A stretch of 64,000 nt of DNA from positions 124,001 through 188,000 of the forward strand of contig NZ_JACHXP010000006.1 in assembly GCF_014192215.1 (NCBI RefSeq), written 5' to 3'. Shown here in pieces: positions 43,836-53,115 of the stretch. The notes under the pieces are model-generated. The model was not told the origin of the DNA. It did not search any database and worked only from the letters and a program-made list of their open reading frames with translations. A program made the translations under genes and the position numbers. This DNA comes from Halomonas cerina (GTDB taxonomy: Bacteria > Pseudomonadota > Gammaproteobacteria > Pseudomonadales > Halomonadaceae). Numbering within the stretch: position 1 is the first letter of the stretch; the number at the start of each line of letters is the position of its first letter.

Positions 43836-45011
43836 CTACGGCGAGCCGTCCCTGGCGTAGAGTCGCTTCCCTGCCACGAAGGTCTGTTGCGGCTGGAGGT
43901 TTCCGTCGAGCAGAGTCACGTCGGCATCATGGCCGATGGCCAGGCGACCCTTGCGGTCATGCAGCCCCAGCACCCGGGCCACATGGCCCGAGATCAGGCC
44001 CAGGGCCTGGTCGAGTGGCAGCACCTCCTCGCGGACCAGGCGCTGCCAGTCCGCAATCAGGGCGGTGTTGCGCGCCACCCGCATGCCGATGTAGTTACCC
44101 TGGGTATCGAACTCGGGCAGGCTGCCGTTGCAGTCGGAGCTCATGGTGATGCGCTCGACCGGCACGCCGCGCGCGAGCAGCCGCGACACCGCCTCGAAGC
44201 CGGAGAGGCCTTCCTCGCCGGGGTCGTCGAAGGCGGTCACATCCACGCTGGCGGCGAAGGCCAGCGCATAGTCGGCGGCCTCCTCGAGCAGGGCGCGGTG
44301 GCGGTTCACGTGGGTGGGGATCACCTGCTCGGCGGGAATCTCGGTCTCCGCGAGCAGCTGGCGCAGCGGTTCGAGCCCCCGCTGTCCGTCGCCGACATGA
44401 AAGTGGCAGATGCCACGCTTGCCGGCCAGCATGCCGCCGACGCGCGCCTCACCGACCAGCCGCGCGATCTCGTCCTGGCGGGGTTGGCTGGAGCGATGAT
44501 CCGAGATCGCCAGCTCGCCCAGGCCGATGACCTCGGGGATCCAGGCCAGGTCGCGCTGCACGTCGCCGGTGAGGGTCGGTGGCGGCACGCGATACGACCC
44601 CGTGTACATGTAGGCCGCGATGCCCTCGGCCTTGAGTCCACGGACCTTGGCCAGCAGGTCCGCCGGCGAGCGGCTGATGCCGTCGGTGCCCAGCACCCCC
44701 ACCACGGTGCCGATCCCCATGGCGACGATCTCCCGGGCGGTGATCTCGGGGCAGCGGCTGCCGCAGCCGCCTTCGCCGCCGCCACCGGTCACATGCACGT
44801 GCTGGTCGATGAAGGCGGGAACGGCGGTGAGATCGCGTGCCTCGACCAGGCGCACGGGCCACCCTTCGGGCACGGCGAGGTCGCGCCCCAGCACCGCGAT
44901 CCGCCCGTCCGCGATCAGCAGGTCGGTGGCCTCGAGGGGCGCCGGGGCGAAGATGCGGCCGACGCGCAGCAGGGTCAGCAGGGGGACGTCCCGCTCATCG
45001 AGGGACATCAT
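43836..45011 (-). CDS. iadA: Isoaspartyl dipeptidase (beta-aspartyl peptidase)
   Basis: A 391-residue M38 metallopeptidase. The metal-binding HVH (in FIDQHVHVTGGGGEGG), the later His residues in CHFHVGDG and PTHVNRH, and the catalytic SSDCNGSLPEFD segment match IadA. In this operon it would split beta-Asp-Arg, the product of cyanophycinase, into aspartate and arginine. The ATG overlaps the cphA stop. Confidence 0.92.
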   Translation of the reverse strand: MMSLDERDVPLLTLLRVGRIFAPAPLEATDLLIADGRIAVLGRDLAVPEGWPVRLVEARDLTAVPAFIDQHVHVTGGGGEGGCGSRCPEITAREIVAMGIGTVVGVLGTDGISRSPADLLAKVRGLKAEGIAAYMYTGSYRVPPPTLTGDVQRDLAWIPEVIGLGELAISDHRSSQPRQDEIARLVGEARVGGMLAGKRGICHFHVGDGQRGLEPLRQLLAETEIPAEQVIPTHVNRHRALLEEAADYALAFAASVDVTAFDDPGEEGLSGFEAVSRLLARGVPVERITMSSDCNGSLPEFDTQGNYIGMRVARNTALIADWQRLVREEVLPLDQALGLISGHVARVLGLHDRKGRLAIGHDADVTLLDGNLQPQQTFVAGKRLYARDGSP

Positions 45012-47641
45012 GGCGACTCGTCGGTGGGGGCAGTCGCCGCCGGCGGCGCGAAGCGACGTCCCTTCAGGCGCTCGATGGCGCCCTCGACATCGTCGATCAG
45101 CAACACCAGCAGGTCACCTTCGCTGGCCTCATCGAAGGCACGGTCGACGGCCTGCTGCTCCTCCAGGACGAGCTCGACCCGGCAGCCCCCCATCGACTCG
45201 GCACCGTCGCGCAACAGGCCGGCGGCTTCGCCGATGGCACGACCGCGGGCGTCGGTCTCGTAGATGAAGACGACATCGTGCATCCGGGCGAGCAGCGTGC
45301 CGAGGTTGAAGAGGTCTTCGTCGCGGCGATTGCCGGGTGCGCTGGCCACGCTGATGCGGCGTCGCGCCGGGATAGCGCTCACCAGCTCGCTCAAGGCCTC
45401 GAGCGCCGGCACGTTGTGCCCGTAGTCGATCAGCACCTTCATGCCCTCGGCGTCGATGAGGTTGGTGCGTCCGGGATTCTGGCCGGGGGTGGGATGGAAG
45501 GTCTGCAGGCCCATCTGGATATCGGCGATGGAGAGCCCCAGGGCATAGGCGGCCGCGCTGGCGGCCAGGGCATTGGCGACATTGAAGCTGGCGTGCCCCT
45601 CGAAGGTGATCGGCACGTCCACTACCGGGATCACCTCGGCCTCGACATGGCCCTGACGCATCACGATCCGCTCATTGTGGACCGTGAAGGCCACCCCATG
45701 ATCGCGGACATGCTGACGGATGGGGCGTGAATCCGGGTCCAGGGTGAAGAAGATGATATCGCCCCGCGCCCACTCCTGGCCGGCCAGCACCCGGGGGTCA
45801 TCGGCATTGAGCACGGCGGTGCCGCTCTTGCTCACGGCGTCGATCACCACCGTCTTGCAGCGTGCCAGCTCGTCGAGGGTATGGATGTCATGCTCCCCCA
45901 GGTGGTCGCTGGCGATATTGAGCAGCACCCCCACGTCGCACTCGTCGAACCCCAGGCCACGGCGCATGATGCCGCCGCGGGCCACTTCGAGCACGGCGTA
46001 TTCGACCGTGGGTTCGCGCAGCACGATGGCCGCCGCCTGGGGGCCGCTGTAGTCCCCGCGCATGATGACATGGTTGTCGATCTCGATGGCCCCGGTACAG
46101 GCCATGCCGACGTTGCGTCCCGCCTGGCGCAGCAGGTGCGAGAGCAGGCGCACCGTGGTCGTCTTGCCGTTGGTCCCGGTCACCGCAACGATGGGAATGC
46201 GGGCGTCGGTCTCGCTGTCCGGGAACAGCATGTCGATCACAGGCTGGCCGACATCGCGGCCGTTGCCGTGGGTGGGCGACAGGTGCATGCGAAAACCGGG
46301 TCCGGCATTGACCTCGACCACCGCGGCGGACTGCTCTTCCAGTGGCCGGGTCAGGGTCTCGGCCAGCAGGTCGATGCCGATGATGTCGAGCCCGACCAGG
46401 CGCGCGATTCGCTCCGCCGCGTAGCGGACCTCCGGGTGGACGTCGTCGGTCACGTCCGTGGCCGTGCCGCCGGTGCTCAAGTTCGCCGTAGGCTTCAGAT
46501 AGACGATCTCGTTCTTTGGAATCACGCTGTGCAAGGTCAGGTTCTGCTGGTCGATCAGCCGCTGGGACTGCTCGTCCAGCTGGATCTGCGTGAGCAGGTT
46601 CTCGTGCCCCACGCCGCGTCGCGGGTCCTGGTTTTCCCTGTCGACCAGGGCCTGCAGCGTGGCGACCCCATCGCCGATCACATGGGCCGGTCGCCGCCTG
46701 GCGGCGGCCACTAGCTTGCTGTCGATGACCAGCAGTCGATGATCCTCGCCCTTGATGTATTGCTCGACGATCACTGAGGGATGGCGGTGGGCGGCGATGC
46801 CGAAGGCCTCGCGCAGGGCCTGGCCATCATCGATGTTGGTGCTCACGCCACGGCCGTGGTTGCCGATCAGCGGCTTCACCGCGACGGGGTAGCCGATGTC
46901 GCGCGCGGCGTCGAGGGCGTCATCGACGCCGGCGCAGACTCGGCCGTGGGGAACCGGAATGCCGGCGTCACCGAGCACCTGCTTCGTCCAGGCCTTGTCG
47001 TCGGCGATGCCGTAGCCGATCAGATCCGTATGGCAGGTCACCGTCGCCTGGATCCGCTGCTGGCGGTGGCCGTGACCCAGCTGGATGTAGCTGTTCTCGT
47101 CACTCAGGCGGATGTGGGGGATGCCACGACGCTCGGCGGCCGCCACGATCGAGGCGGTGGAGGGGCCCAGCATGTGGGCGTCGCGTACCGCCTTGAGGCG
47201 GGTGATGATCGCCGGCATGTCGATCTCGTCTCCCTGGAAGAGCCGGGTGACCAGCTCGACGGCTTCGACCCCGGCCGCCAGGCCGCAGGCTTCGTCCCGG
47301 TAGCGGTAGACGACGTTGTAGATCCCGGGCTCGTAGCTGTCGATGGTCTTGCCGTAGCCGACCGAGAAGCCGATCAGGTTCTGGAGTTCGATCGCCACAT
47401 GCTCGACGACGTGGCCGGCCCAGGTACCTCGCACCAAACGCTCCACGAAGCCGCCGGGTCGGCCGACCGAGCAACGATGCTCCTGCAGGGTGGGCAATAA
47501 CCCGAGGAGGCGTTCGACGATGCCGGGGACGGTATCGCTCGGCCGTTCCTCGAGTTCGCCGATGTCCAGGCGCATGAAGATGACTAGGTAGCGGCTGTAG
47601 TAGTTCGGGCCCCGCAGGGCCCGGTGTTCGAGGATATTCAT
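45008..47641 (-). CDS. cphA: Cyanophycin synthetase
   Basis: CphA polymerises aspartate and arginine into cyanophycin, a nitrogen reserve. The 877 residues comprise an N-terminal domain (1-160), an ATP-grasp domain that adds Asp (about 165-480) and a Mur-ligase-type domain that adds Arg, with the P-loop TGTNGKTTT. The length fits CphA1. Its ATG overlaps the cphB stop and its stop overlaps the iadA start, so the three genes form one coupled operon. Confidence 0.95.
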   Translation of the reverse strand: MNILEHRALRGPNYYSRYLVIFMRLDIGELEERPSDTVPGIVERLLGLLPTLQEHRCSVGRPGGFVERLVRGTWAGHVVEHVAIELQNLIGFSVGYGKTIDSYEPGIYNVVYRYRDEACGLAAGVEAVELVTRLFQGDEIDMPAIITRLKAVRDAHMLGPSTASIVAAAERRGIPHIRLSDENSYIQLGHGHRQQRIQATVTCHTDLIGYGIADDKAWTKQVLGDAGIPVPHGRVCAGVDDALDAARDIGYPVAVKPLIGNHGRGVSTNIDDGQALREAFGIAAHRHPSVIVEQYIKGEDHRLLVIDSKLVAAARRRPAHVIGDGVATLQALVDRENQDPRRGVGHENLLTQIQLDEQSQRLIDQQNLTLHSVIPKNEIVYLKPTANLSTGGTATDVTDDVHPEVRYAAERIARLVGLDIIGIDLLAETLTRPLEEQSAAVVEVNAGPGFRMHLSPTHGNGRDVGQPVIDMLFPDSETDARIPIVAVTGTNGKTTTVRLLSHLLRQAGRNVGMACTGAIEIDNHVIMRGDYSGPQAAAIVLREPTVEYAVLEVARGGIMRRGLGFDECDVGVLLNIASDHLGEHDIHTLDELARCKTVVIDAVSKSGTAVLNADDPRVLAGQEWARGDIIFFTLDPDSRPIRQHVRDHGVAFTVHNERIVMRQGHVEAEVIPVVDVPITFEGHASFNVANALAASAAAYALGLSIADIQMGLQTFHPTPGQNPGRTNLIDAEGMKVLIDYGHNVPALEALSELVSAIPARRRISVASAPGNRRDEDLFNLGTLLARMHDVVFIYETDARGRAIGEAAGLLRDGAESMGGCRVELVLEEQQAVDRAFDEASEGDLLVLLIDDVEGAIERLKGRRFAPPAATAPTDESP

Positions 47642-48486
47642 CGGCGATCTGCCAGCGTGGTGACGAGCGCATCGGCGGCGAGATAGCGACGCGCCTCGAT
47701 ATCGAAGCCGTGACCGCTGACCAGCGCATGCAGAATCAGGTGCTCGATGGCCACCGCCTCTCCCATTGCCAGGTCGGCGATGTTCGAGCTCGCCAGGTCG
47801 CGGCTGTCGATGAGGATGACATGGCCCGGGCCGATGGCTTCGAGAACCCGGTTTGCATGAATGATCACCGCCGCATCCTCGCCCAGCCCCACGCCCAGGT
47901 ACTCCGGGTTGGTCGCCCCGACCTCCATCAGGCGCGTGAAGCGTCCACGCTCGAGGAAGTGGCTGTCGATGATCAGGCCTTCGACGAGGCCGAGGCCGAA
48001 GGTCATGTTGACGGCGCCCTTGCGCAGGGCATCGGCGGCGGCGCCGTTGTAGATCATGGTGCCCGGCATGGCCGCCGCCCCGGCACTGGTCCCGGCCACT
48101 ACCGCGCCCTCCTTCAAGCGGTGGCGGATGGCCGTCAGGGTCGCCGAGCCGCCCATCACGTTGGTCAGGCGCAGCTGGTCGCCGCCGGTGAAGAAGATGA
48201 CGCCGCTCTGTTCGATCAGGCGGACGGTGTCGGCCTCGGCCGCCTGGCGGCGGTCACGGATGCCCAGGGAATGGACGCGGCTGGCGCCCAGGCGAGAGAA
48301 GACTGCCTCGTACTCGGGCAACACCTCGTCGGGAATGCTGCTCGCCGTGGCGATGACGGCGACCTCGCCATAGCCCTCGGGGGCCAGGGCAAAGACCTGT
48401 CTCAGGATCTCGAGGTCGGAGGTCCTGTCCTCGGCTCCGCCGATGGCCACGATGCGGCCAGGTGCCACGGGGTGTTGGGAAGCCAT
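47638..48486 (-). CDS. cphB: Cyanophycinase
   Basis: A 282-residue peptidase S51 family enzyme that breaks cyanophycin into beta-Asp-Arg dipeptides. The nucleophile serine is in GTSAGAAAM, with FFTGGDQLRL and IIDSHFLERGRFTRL as further conserved blocks. It is the first gene of the leftward cphB-cphA-iadA operon. The ribosome-binding site is weak (ACAGG). It reads as cytoplasmic, with no signal peptide. Confidence 0.95.
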   Translation of the reverse strand: MASQHPVAPGRIVAIGGAEDRTSDLEILRQVFALAPEGYGEVAVIATASSIPDEVLPEYEAVFSRLGASRVHSLGIRDRRQAAEADTVRLIEQSGVIFFTGGDQLRLTNVMGGSATLTAIRHRLKEGAVVAGTSAGAAAMPGTMIYNGAAADALRKGAVNMTFGLGLVEGLIIDSHFLERGRFTRLMEVGATNPEYLGVGLGEDAAVIIHANRVLEAIGPGHVILIDSRDLASSNIADLAMGEAVAIEHLILHALVSGHGFDIEARRYLAADALVTTLADRR

Positions 48487-48754
48487 AACCTGTTCGTCGC
48501 CCAGCGACGCTTTTGAGCCAGCGCAGACGCCATGTTCGCGTGAGCCGCTTGCCGAATGGCAGAATGCTTACCGCCTATGCTTTCACTTATAACAGTCATC
48601 CCGGCGCGGGGCACGTTCTCGCTGCCTCGTGCGCATCGATACCGCGGCTTGCCAGGAGTCGCCACGGGCAGGCTCGGGCGCTCGATCCGCGGCAGGACCG
48701 GTCGCTAACAGGCGGCGCCGTCGCCATGGACGGGATAACCATGAGAGGGCAGGC

Positions 48755-49516
48755 ATGGTGCTAGAGTCGCTCTCGCCGTTGCCGGGGGCCATCAACCTGC
48801 TGCTGGTGCTGCTGTCGGTCCTCACTTCGGCCTTCACGGCGGCGGTGGGCGTGGGCGGCGGCGTGCTGATGCTCATGGCCCTGGCCCAGGTGATGCCGGC
48901 CACGGCGCTGATCCCGGTGCATGGCATGGTCCAGTTAGGCTCCAATGTGGGACGCACGGCCCTGACCTGGCGCCATGTCGATCGCGCCACGCTCGGGGCC
49001 TTCCTGCCCGGCGTGGTGCTAGGGGCACTGGCCGCCGCCTGGCTGCTGGTACGCCTGCCTGCCGGGGTGCTGGAGCTGTGCATCGCCGCCTTCGTGCTCT
49101 TCACCTGCTGGGGGCCGGGCTTGCCGAAGCGGGCCCTGGGACGGGCCGGTGTGCTGGTGGTGGGGGCCGTCACCACCCTGCTTTCCAGCCTGGTGGGGGC
49201 CAGCGGGCCCGTGGTGGCGGCCTTCATCAAGCAGCGCCAGCCCGGGCGCCTGGCCAAGGTGGCGACCTTTTCTGCCTGCATGCTGGCCCAGCACCTGACC
49301 AAGGCCTTCGTGTTCGGGGTGGCCGGCTTCGTCTTCCATGACTGGCTGGCGCTGATCCTGTTGATGGTGGGCGCGGGCTTCTTGGGCACCTGGCTGGGAC
49401 TGCGACTGCTGCACCGGCTCTCCGAGCACCGCTTCGAGACCCTGTTTCGCTGGGCCTTGACCCTGCTGGCGCTGCGTCTGGTCTGGCTAGGGGGCCAACG
49501 ACTGGTTGGCACTTGA
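48755..49516 (+). CDS. TauE/SafE-family sulfite exporter-like protein
   Basis: A 253-residue protein with about eight predicted membrane helices and the two TauE repeats (AFTAAVGVGGGVLMLMAL and TTLLSSLVGASGPVVAAF). Members export sulfite, sulfoacetate or other organic anions. The ATG at 48755 is chosen over a longer non-coding-looking frame from 48629; GAGAGGGCAGG precedes it. It is divergent from cphB across 268 bp, in which I see only a possible TATAAC -10. Substrate is unknown. Confidence 0.82.
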   Translation: MVLESLSPLPGAINLLLVLLSVLTSAFTAAVGVGGGVLMLMALAQVMPATALIPVHGMVQLGSNVGRTALTWRHVDRATLGAFLPGVVLGALAAAWLLVRLPAGVLELCIAAFVLFTCWGPGLPKRALGRAGVLVVGAVTTLLSSLVGASGPVVAAFIKQRQPGRLAKVATFSACMLAQHLTKAFVFGVAGFVFHDWLALILLMVGAGFLGTWLGLRLLHRLSEHRFETLFRWALTLLALRLVWLGGQRLVGT

Positions 49517-49685
49517 TGTAAAGAAATGTATCGTTGTCATGAACCCGTGGCCAGGCTGGCCTGTCACAGTGACATGCTTCGACGGCAGCGCACACCGCCC
49601 GTGTGGGACTGTGGTGGCCGCGCTGGAACGACGCTTGCCGAGATCGTCGGTCGGATGAGTTCCTTGGATGCGCCGCAGGAAAAGC

Positions 49686-49724
49686 GTCAGGAAAAACCCT
49701 GACGAGCCCCCTGTACAGGGGGCG
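49686..49724 (+). terminator. Tandem hairpins before the carboxypeptidase gene
   Basis: The first stem is CGTCAGG/CCTGACG (49686-49705) with an A-rich loop; the second is the 18-bp perfect palindrome GCCCCCTGTACAGGGGGC (49707-49724). They lie 170 bp after the TauE-like gene and 55 bp before the next start. They may terminate the first transcript or be part of a leader structure. Confidence 0.5.
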
Positions 49725-49778
49725 GATCTTGTCCATAATGCCCTCATGTAGGGATGCAAAAAAAACAGGGGAACACCG

Positions 49779-51173
49779 ATGGGATCCACAGCAACCACCT
49801 GGCGGCGTCCGGGGGTCATGTCGACGCTGCTGGCCTGCCTGATGCTGGTGGCGGGGAATGCTCAGGCCGGCAACCCGCGCTATGCCGGCATCGTCATCGA
49901 CGCCGAGAGCCATGCGATCCTGTATGCGGAGAAGGCCGACGAGCCCCGCTATCCCGCGTCGCTCACCAAGATGATGACGCTCTACCTGCTGTTCGAGGCC
50001 CTCGAGGCAGGACGCCTGGGGCTGGGTCAGCCGCTGCCGGTATCGCATGCCGCCGCGGCCATGCCCGCCACCAAGCTGTATCTCAAGCCGGGCGAGCGTA
50101 TCCGGGTGGAGAAGGCCATCCAGGCGCTGGTGGTCCGCTCGGCCAACGACGTGGCCGTGGTAGTGGCCGAGGCGCTGGGGGGCAGCGAGGCGAACTTCGC
50201 GCGGATGATGACCGACAAGGCGGCCGCGCTGGGTATGACCGACACCACCTTCCGCAATGCCTCCGGCCTGCCCGATGCCCGGCAGGTCACCACCGCCCGG
50301 GACATGGTAGTGTTGTCGCATCGCCTGATGCGGGACTTCCCCCAGTACTACCCCTACTTCTCGCTGTCCGACTTTACCTGGCGTGGCAAGACGCTGTCCG
50401 GGCACAACCGCCTGCTCGAGAATTATCCCGGCGCCGATGGCCTCAAGACCGGCTTCATTCGGGCTTCGGGGTTCAATGTCGCCACCTCGGCGGTGCGCGA
50501 CGGGCGGCGCATGCTGTCGGTGGTGATGGGGGGGTTCACCTCCTCGTCCCGGGATGCCCACATGGCCAATCTGCTGGATCGGGGTTTCTTGCGGGCCAGC
50601 CTGTCGGATGGACATGGTTGGCTGGCCAGCGCCGATATCTCCGGAGGCCGGCTCTCCGGAGGCCGGCTGATGCCGGGTGCCGCCGGCCAGCGCCTGGCGC
50701 GTACGGAACCCGCCTCGGGGGAACCTCGCCGGCTCGCCGCGGCGACATCGCCGGCCGCCACCTCGCCCTCCCGCGACGAGGCCCTCGTCGAGGCGCCGGC
50801 ATCCTCCGTGGCGCTGGCCCGGGGGGAGGGTGACACGCTCGACGCACGTCCTGCGCTGCCCGGCGCGAGCGCCGAGGATCCTCTGCGTGAGCTGATCGAA
50901 CCGGAGGCACCGCGTGACGTGGCTGCCGGTGGCGCCTGGGGCGTGCAGGTCGGCGCCTTCAGCGACGTCGACCATGCCCGAAGCCTGGCGTCCCGGGCGG
51001 CCGACCGGCTGGCCAGCGAGTTGGCCAACGCCCGGGTGGCGGTGCCCATGGCCGAAGGCGCCGGCGTCTACCGGGCCCGGCTGGTGGACCTTCAGGAAGG
51101 ACAAGCGCACACCGCCTGCCGCCGCCTGGTGGCTCAAGGCATGGAGTGCATGGTGGTCCAGGCCAGCCTCTGA
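49779..51173 (+). CDS. D-alanyl-D-alanine carboxypeptidase with C-terminal SPOR domain
   Basis: This periplasmic penicillin-binding protein trims peptidoglycan stem peptides. It has a signal peptide (cleavage near Ala30), the SxxK motif at Ser61-Lys64 (SLTK), SAN at 121-123 and KTG in DGLKTGF. After about residue 280 comes a linker rich in Ala, Ser and Pro, then a SPOR-type domain (about 385-464: WGVQVGAFSDVDHARSLA) that binds denuded glycan at the division site. The 464 residues are longer than a plain PBP5/6. AGGGGAAC precedes the ATG. Confidence 0.92.
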   Translation: MGSTATTWRRPGVMSTLLACLMLVAGNAQAGNPRYAGIVIDAESHAILYAEKADEPRYPASLTKMMTLYLLFEALEAGRLGLGQPLPVSHAAAAMPATKLYLKPGERIRVEKAIQALVVRSANDVAVVVAEALGGSEANFARMMTDKAAALGMTDTTFRNASGLPDARQVTTARDMVVLSHRLMRDFPQYYPYFSLSDFTWRGKTLSGHNRLLENYPGADGLKTGFIRASGFNVATSAVRDGRRMLSVVMGGFTSSSRDAHMANLLDRGFLRASLSDGHGWLASADISGGRLSGGRLMPGAAGQRLARTEPASGEPRRLAAATSPAATSPSRDEALVEAPASSVALARGEGDTLDARPALPGASAEDPLRELIEPEAPRDVAAGGAWGVQVGAFSDVDHARSLASRAADRLASELANARVAVPMAEGAGVYRARLVDLQEGQAHTACRRLVAQGMECMVVQASL

Positions 51174-51218
51174 GGCCTTACCCCCGTCTGACGCCGCCTT
51201 GGCGTCGTTCCGTCATCT

Positions 51219-51245
51219 GCCCCGCCGGCCTCAGGTCGGCGGGGC
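51219..51245 (+). terminator. Terminator hairpin after the carboxypeptidase gene
   Basis: GCCCCGCCG (51219-51227) pairs with CGGCGGGGC (51237-51245); a smaller stem ACGCC/GGCGT precedes it at about 51191-51205. It is followed by GATCGTTTCC, a weak T-rich stretch. Confidence 0.7.
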
Positions 51246-51281
51246 GATCGTTTCCAGGACACATCGCGGGAGGCGTCCCCT

Positions 51282-52157
51282 ATGCCATCGTCGCTCAAGG
51301 GCATCGGTTTCATGTGCCTAGGGGTGCTCTGCCTGGCGCTGGGGGATGCCGTGGCCAAGTGGCTGGGCGAGGTGCACTCGCCGCTGCAGATCATCTTCTT
51401 TCGCACTCTGGTCTCGCTGCCGCTGATCGCGTTACTGGCGCACTTCGGCGGCGGGCTGCGCAAGCTGGGCACCCGTCGCCCCGGCATCCACCTGCTGCGC
51501 GGCCTGATCTATACCGGCACCATGGGTTGCTTCGTGCTGGGATTGACCCTGCTGCCGCTGGCCGAGGCCACGGCCATCGCCTTCGTGGCCCCGCTGTTCG
51601 TCACCCTGCTCTCGGTGCCGCTGCTGGGCGAGCGCATCGAAGGGCCGGTGCTGGTGGCGTCGCTGGTGGGCTTCTTGGGGGTGCTGGTGGTCGTGCGTCC
51701 GGGCGGGGAGACCTTCGACCCCGGCGCCCTGGTGATGCTGGGGGCGGCGGTCTTCTATGCGCTGCTGATGCTCACCTCGCGGCGCTGGGGAGGCACCGAG
51801 CACCTCTGGGCCATGGTCTTCTATATGACCCTGGTGCCCCTGGTGCTGACTGCCGCCAGCCTGCCCTGGGTGTGGCAAACACCGCTGAATTGGCACTGGC
51901 CGGCCTTTCTGGCCTCGGGGGTGCTCGGGGTAGGAGCCACAGCCTGCATCACCCTGGCCTTCCGCCATGCCCCGGCGGCCATAGCCGCGCCCTTCGACTA
52001 CACGGCGCTGCTGTGGGCGGTGCTGCTGGGGTGGTGGTTCTGGGGCGAGATGCCGGATCTCGGGGTGTTCGCCGGCAGTGTGCTGATCATCGGCAGCGGC
52101 CTGGCCGTCGCCTACCATGAGCGACGGACCTCCCTGAAGCGCCGGCCGACTTCCTGA
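51282..52157 (+). CDS. EamA/DMT-superfamily transporter
   Basis: A 291-residue protein with ten predicted membrane helices in two EamA repeats (residues about 8-140 and 150-280). Typical features are ALGDAVAKWLGE near the N-terminus, FFRTLVSLPLIAL in helix 2 and the final VFAGSVLIIGSGL. The family exports amino acids, metabolites or drugs; no substrate can be assigned. GGGAGG precedes the ATG. It converges on thiE with only 4 bases between stops. Confidence 0.85.
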   Translation: MPSSLKGIGFMCLGVLCLALGDAVAKWLGEVHSPLQIIFFRTLVSLPLIALLAHFGGGLRKLGTRRPGIHLLRGLIYTGTMGCFVLGLTLLPLAEATAIAFVAPLFVTLLSVPLLGERIEGPVLVASLVGFLGVLVVVRPGGETFDPGALVMLGAAVFYALLMLTSRRWGGTEHLWAMVFYMTLVPLVLTAASLPWVWQTPLNWHWPAFLASGVLGVGATACITLAFRHAPAAIAAPFDYTALLWAVLLGWWFWGEMPDLGVFAGSVLIIGSGLAVAYHERRTSLKRRPTS

Positions 52158-52161
52158 GGCC

Positions 52162-52779
52162 TTAGCGCCGGGAAAGGAAGGCCCGCGCAGCGGCCTCCGG
52201 GTCGGGCTGGCCGCAGATGGCCGAGATCACCGCCAGGCCCTCGACGCCTGCCGCGCGCACCGCCGCGGCGTGCTCGGCCTTGAGGCCGCCGATGGCCACG
52301 CTCGGCAGGGGGCTGGCGGCCACCAAGGCGGCCAGGCCCTCGAAGCCCAGCGGGGTGGCATGATCGTGCTTGCTGGGGGTGGCGAATACCGGGCCCAGGC
52401 CCAGATAGTCCAGCGCCGTCGGATCGAGGCGAGCGAGCTGGTCATGGGTCTGCACCGAAAGCCCCAGGATCGCCTCGGTGCCCAGCGCCGCGCGGGCCTC
52501 GGCCACGTCGCCGTCGTCTTGGCCGATGTGCAGCCCGTCGGCGCCGGCCGCCAGGGCCACCTCCAGCCGGTCGTTGATGATCAGCGGCACGCCGGTGCCG
52601 TAAAGCACCGCCTTGAGGCGACGCGCCTGGTCGACCAGCTCGTCATCGCTAGCGTGCTTGTCGCGCAGCTGCACCAGCGTCACGCCGCCGCGCACTGCTG
52701 CCGCCACGGTTTCCACCAGGCCATGAGCCGCGCAGAGCCCACGGTCGGTGACGAGATAGAGTGAGAGATCAAGGCGCAT
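52162..52779 (-). CDS. thiE: Thiamine-phosphate synthase
   Basis: ThiE joins HMP-PP and HET-P to form thiamine phosphate. The 205-residue TIM barrel shows [61 protein letters not shown] and IGGLKAE. The ATG at 52779 has GGAGG six bases upstream, and this ribosome-binding site is encoded within the end of the truncated thiM frame. It lies downstream of a TPP riboswitch, so its expression should drop when thiamine is plentiful. Confidence 0.95.
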   Translation of the reverse strand: MRLDLSLYLVTDRGLCAAHGLVETVAAAVRGGVTLVQLRDKHASDDELVDQARRLKAVLYGTGVPLIINDRLEVALAAGADGLHIGQDDGDVAEARAALGTEAILGLSVQTHDQLARLDPTALDYLGLGPVFATPSKHDHATPLGFEGLAALVAASPLPSVAIGGLKAEHAAAVRAAGVEGLAVISAICGQPDPEAAARAFLSRR

Positions 52780-52981
52780 CGTGAACCTCCAGTTGGGCCC
52801 GTTCGGCCAGGGCGGTGAACTCGATGGCCTCCTCGCGGGCATGGACCATGGCCGGCGAAGCGCCGATGGCCAGCAGCACGTTGGCCATGGTGTTCATGGC
52901 CACATGGTTGGTGATGTTGTGGATCAGCGGACACGTCTCACGCACCCGGGCCAGGTGCAGGGCGGGATCAATGGAATGCAT
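52769..52981 (-). pseudogene. thiM: Truncated thiM (hydroxyethylthiazole kinase) remnant
   Basis: The 70-residue frame matches only the first quarter of ThiM, with the well-kept segment CPLIHNITN ... [12 protein letters not shown]. The remaining 190 or so residues, including the catalytic and ATP-binding parts, are missing. The frame ends just inside the thiE start. GGGGAGG still precedes its ATG, and the ThiM-like residues are well preserved, so it is translated or only recently broken. It cannot act as the kinase alone. It may now serve as a leader peptide coupling translation to thiE. Confidence 0.8.
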
Positions 52982-53031
52982 GGGGCCTCCCCGGCGCGGG
53001 AGGTGCAACTCGGCGGCAGGGCCGGAGCTGC

Positions 53032-53115
53032 ACGACTCCCTACGCCGGCATTATCCGGGTCAGGTGATGAGGGTGCCTCTCAGCCGTGGCGGTCTCGCCG
53101 CGGCGCCCCTGTCGT
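53032..53115 (-). promoter_or_regulatory. TPP riboswitch (THI element)
   Basis: Read on the minus strand, the segment contains the conserved blocks CAGGGGCGCC, GCTGAGAGG, ACCC, ACCTGA and GGCGTAGGGAG in the right order. A P1 stem forms from ACGAC (53115-53111) and GTCGT (53036-53032). It precedes the thiM remnant and thiE by about 50 bases of leader. Binding of thiamine pyrophosphate should repress thiE. Confidence 0.93.
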
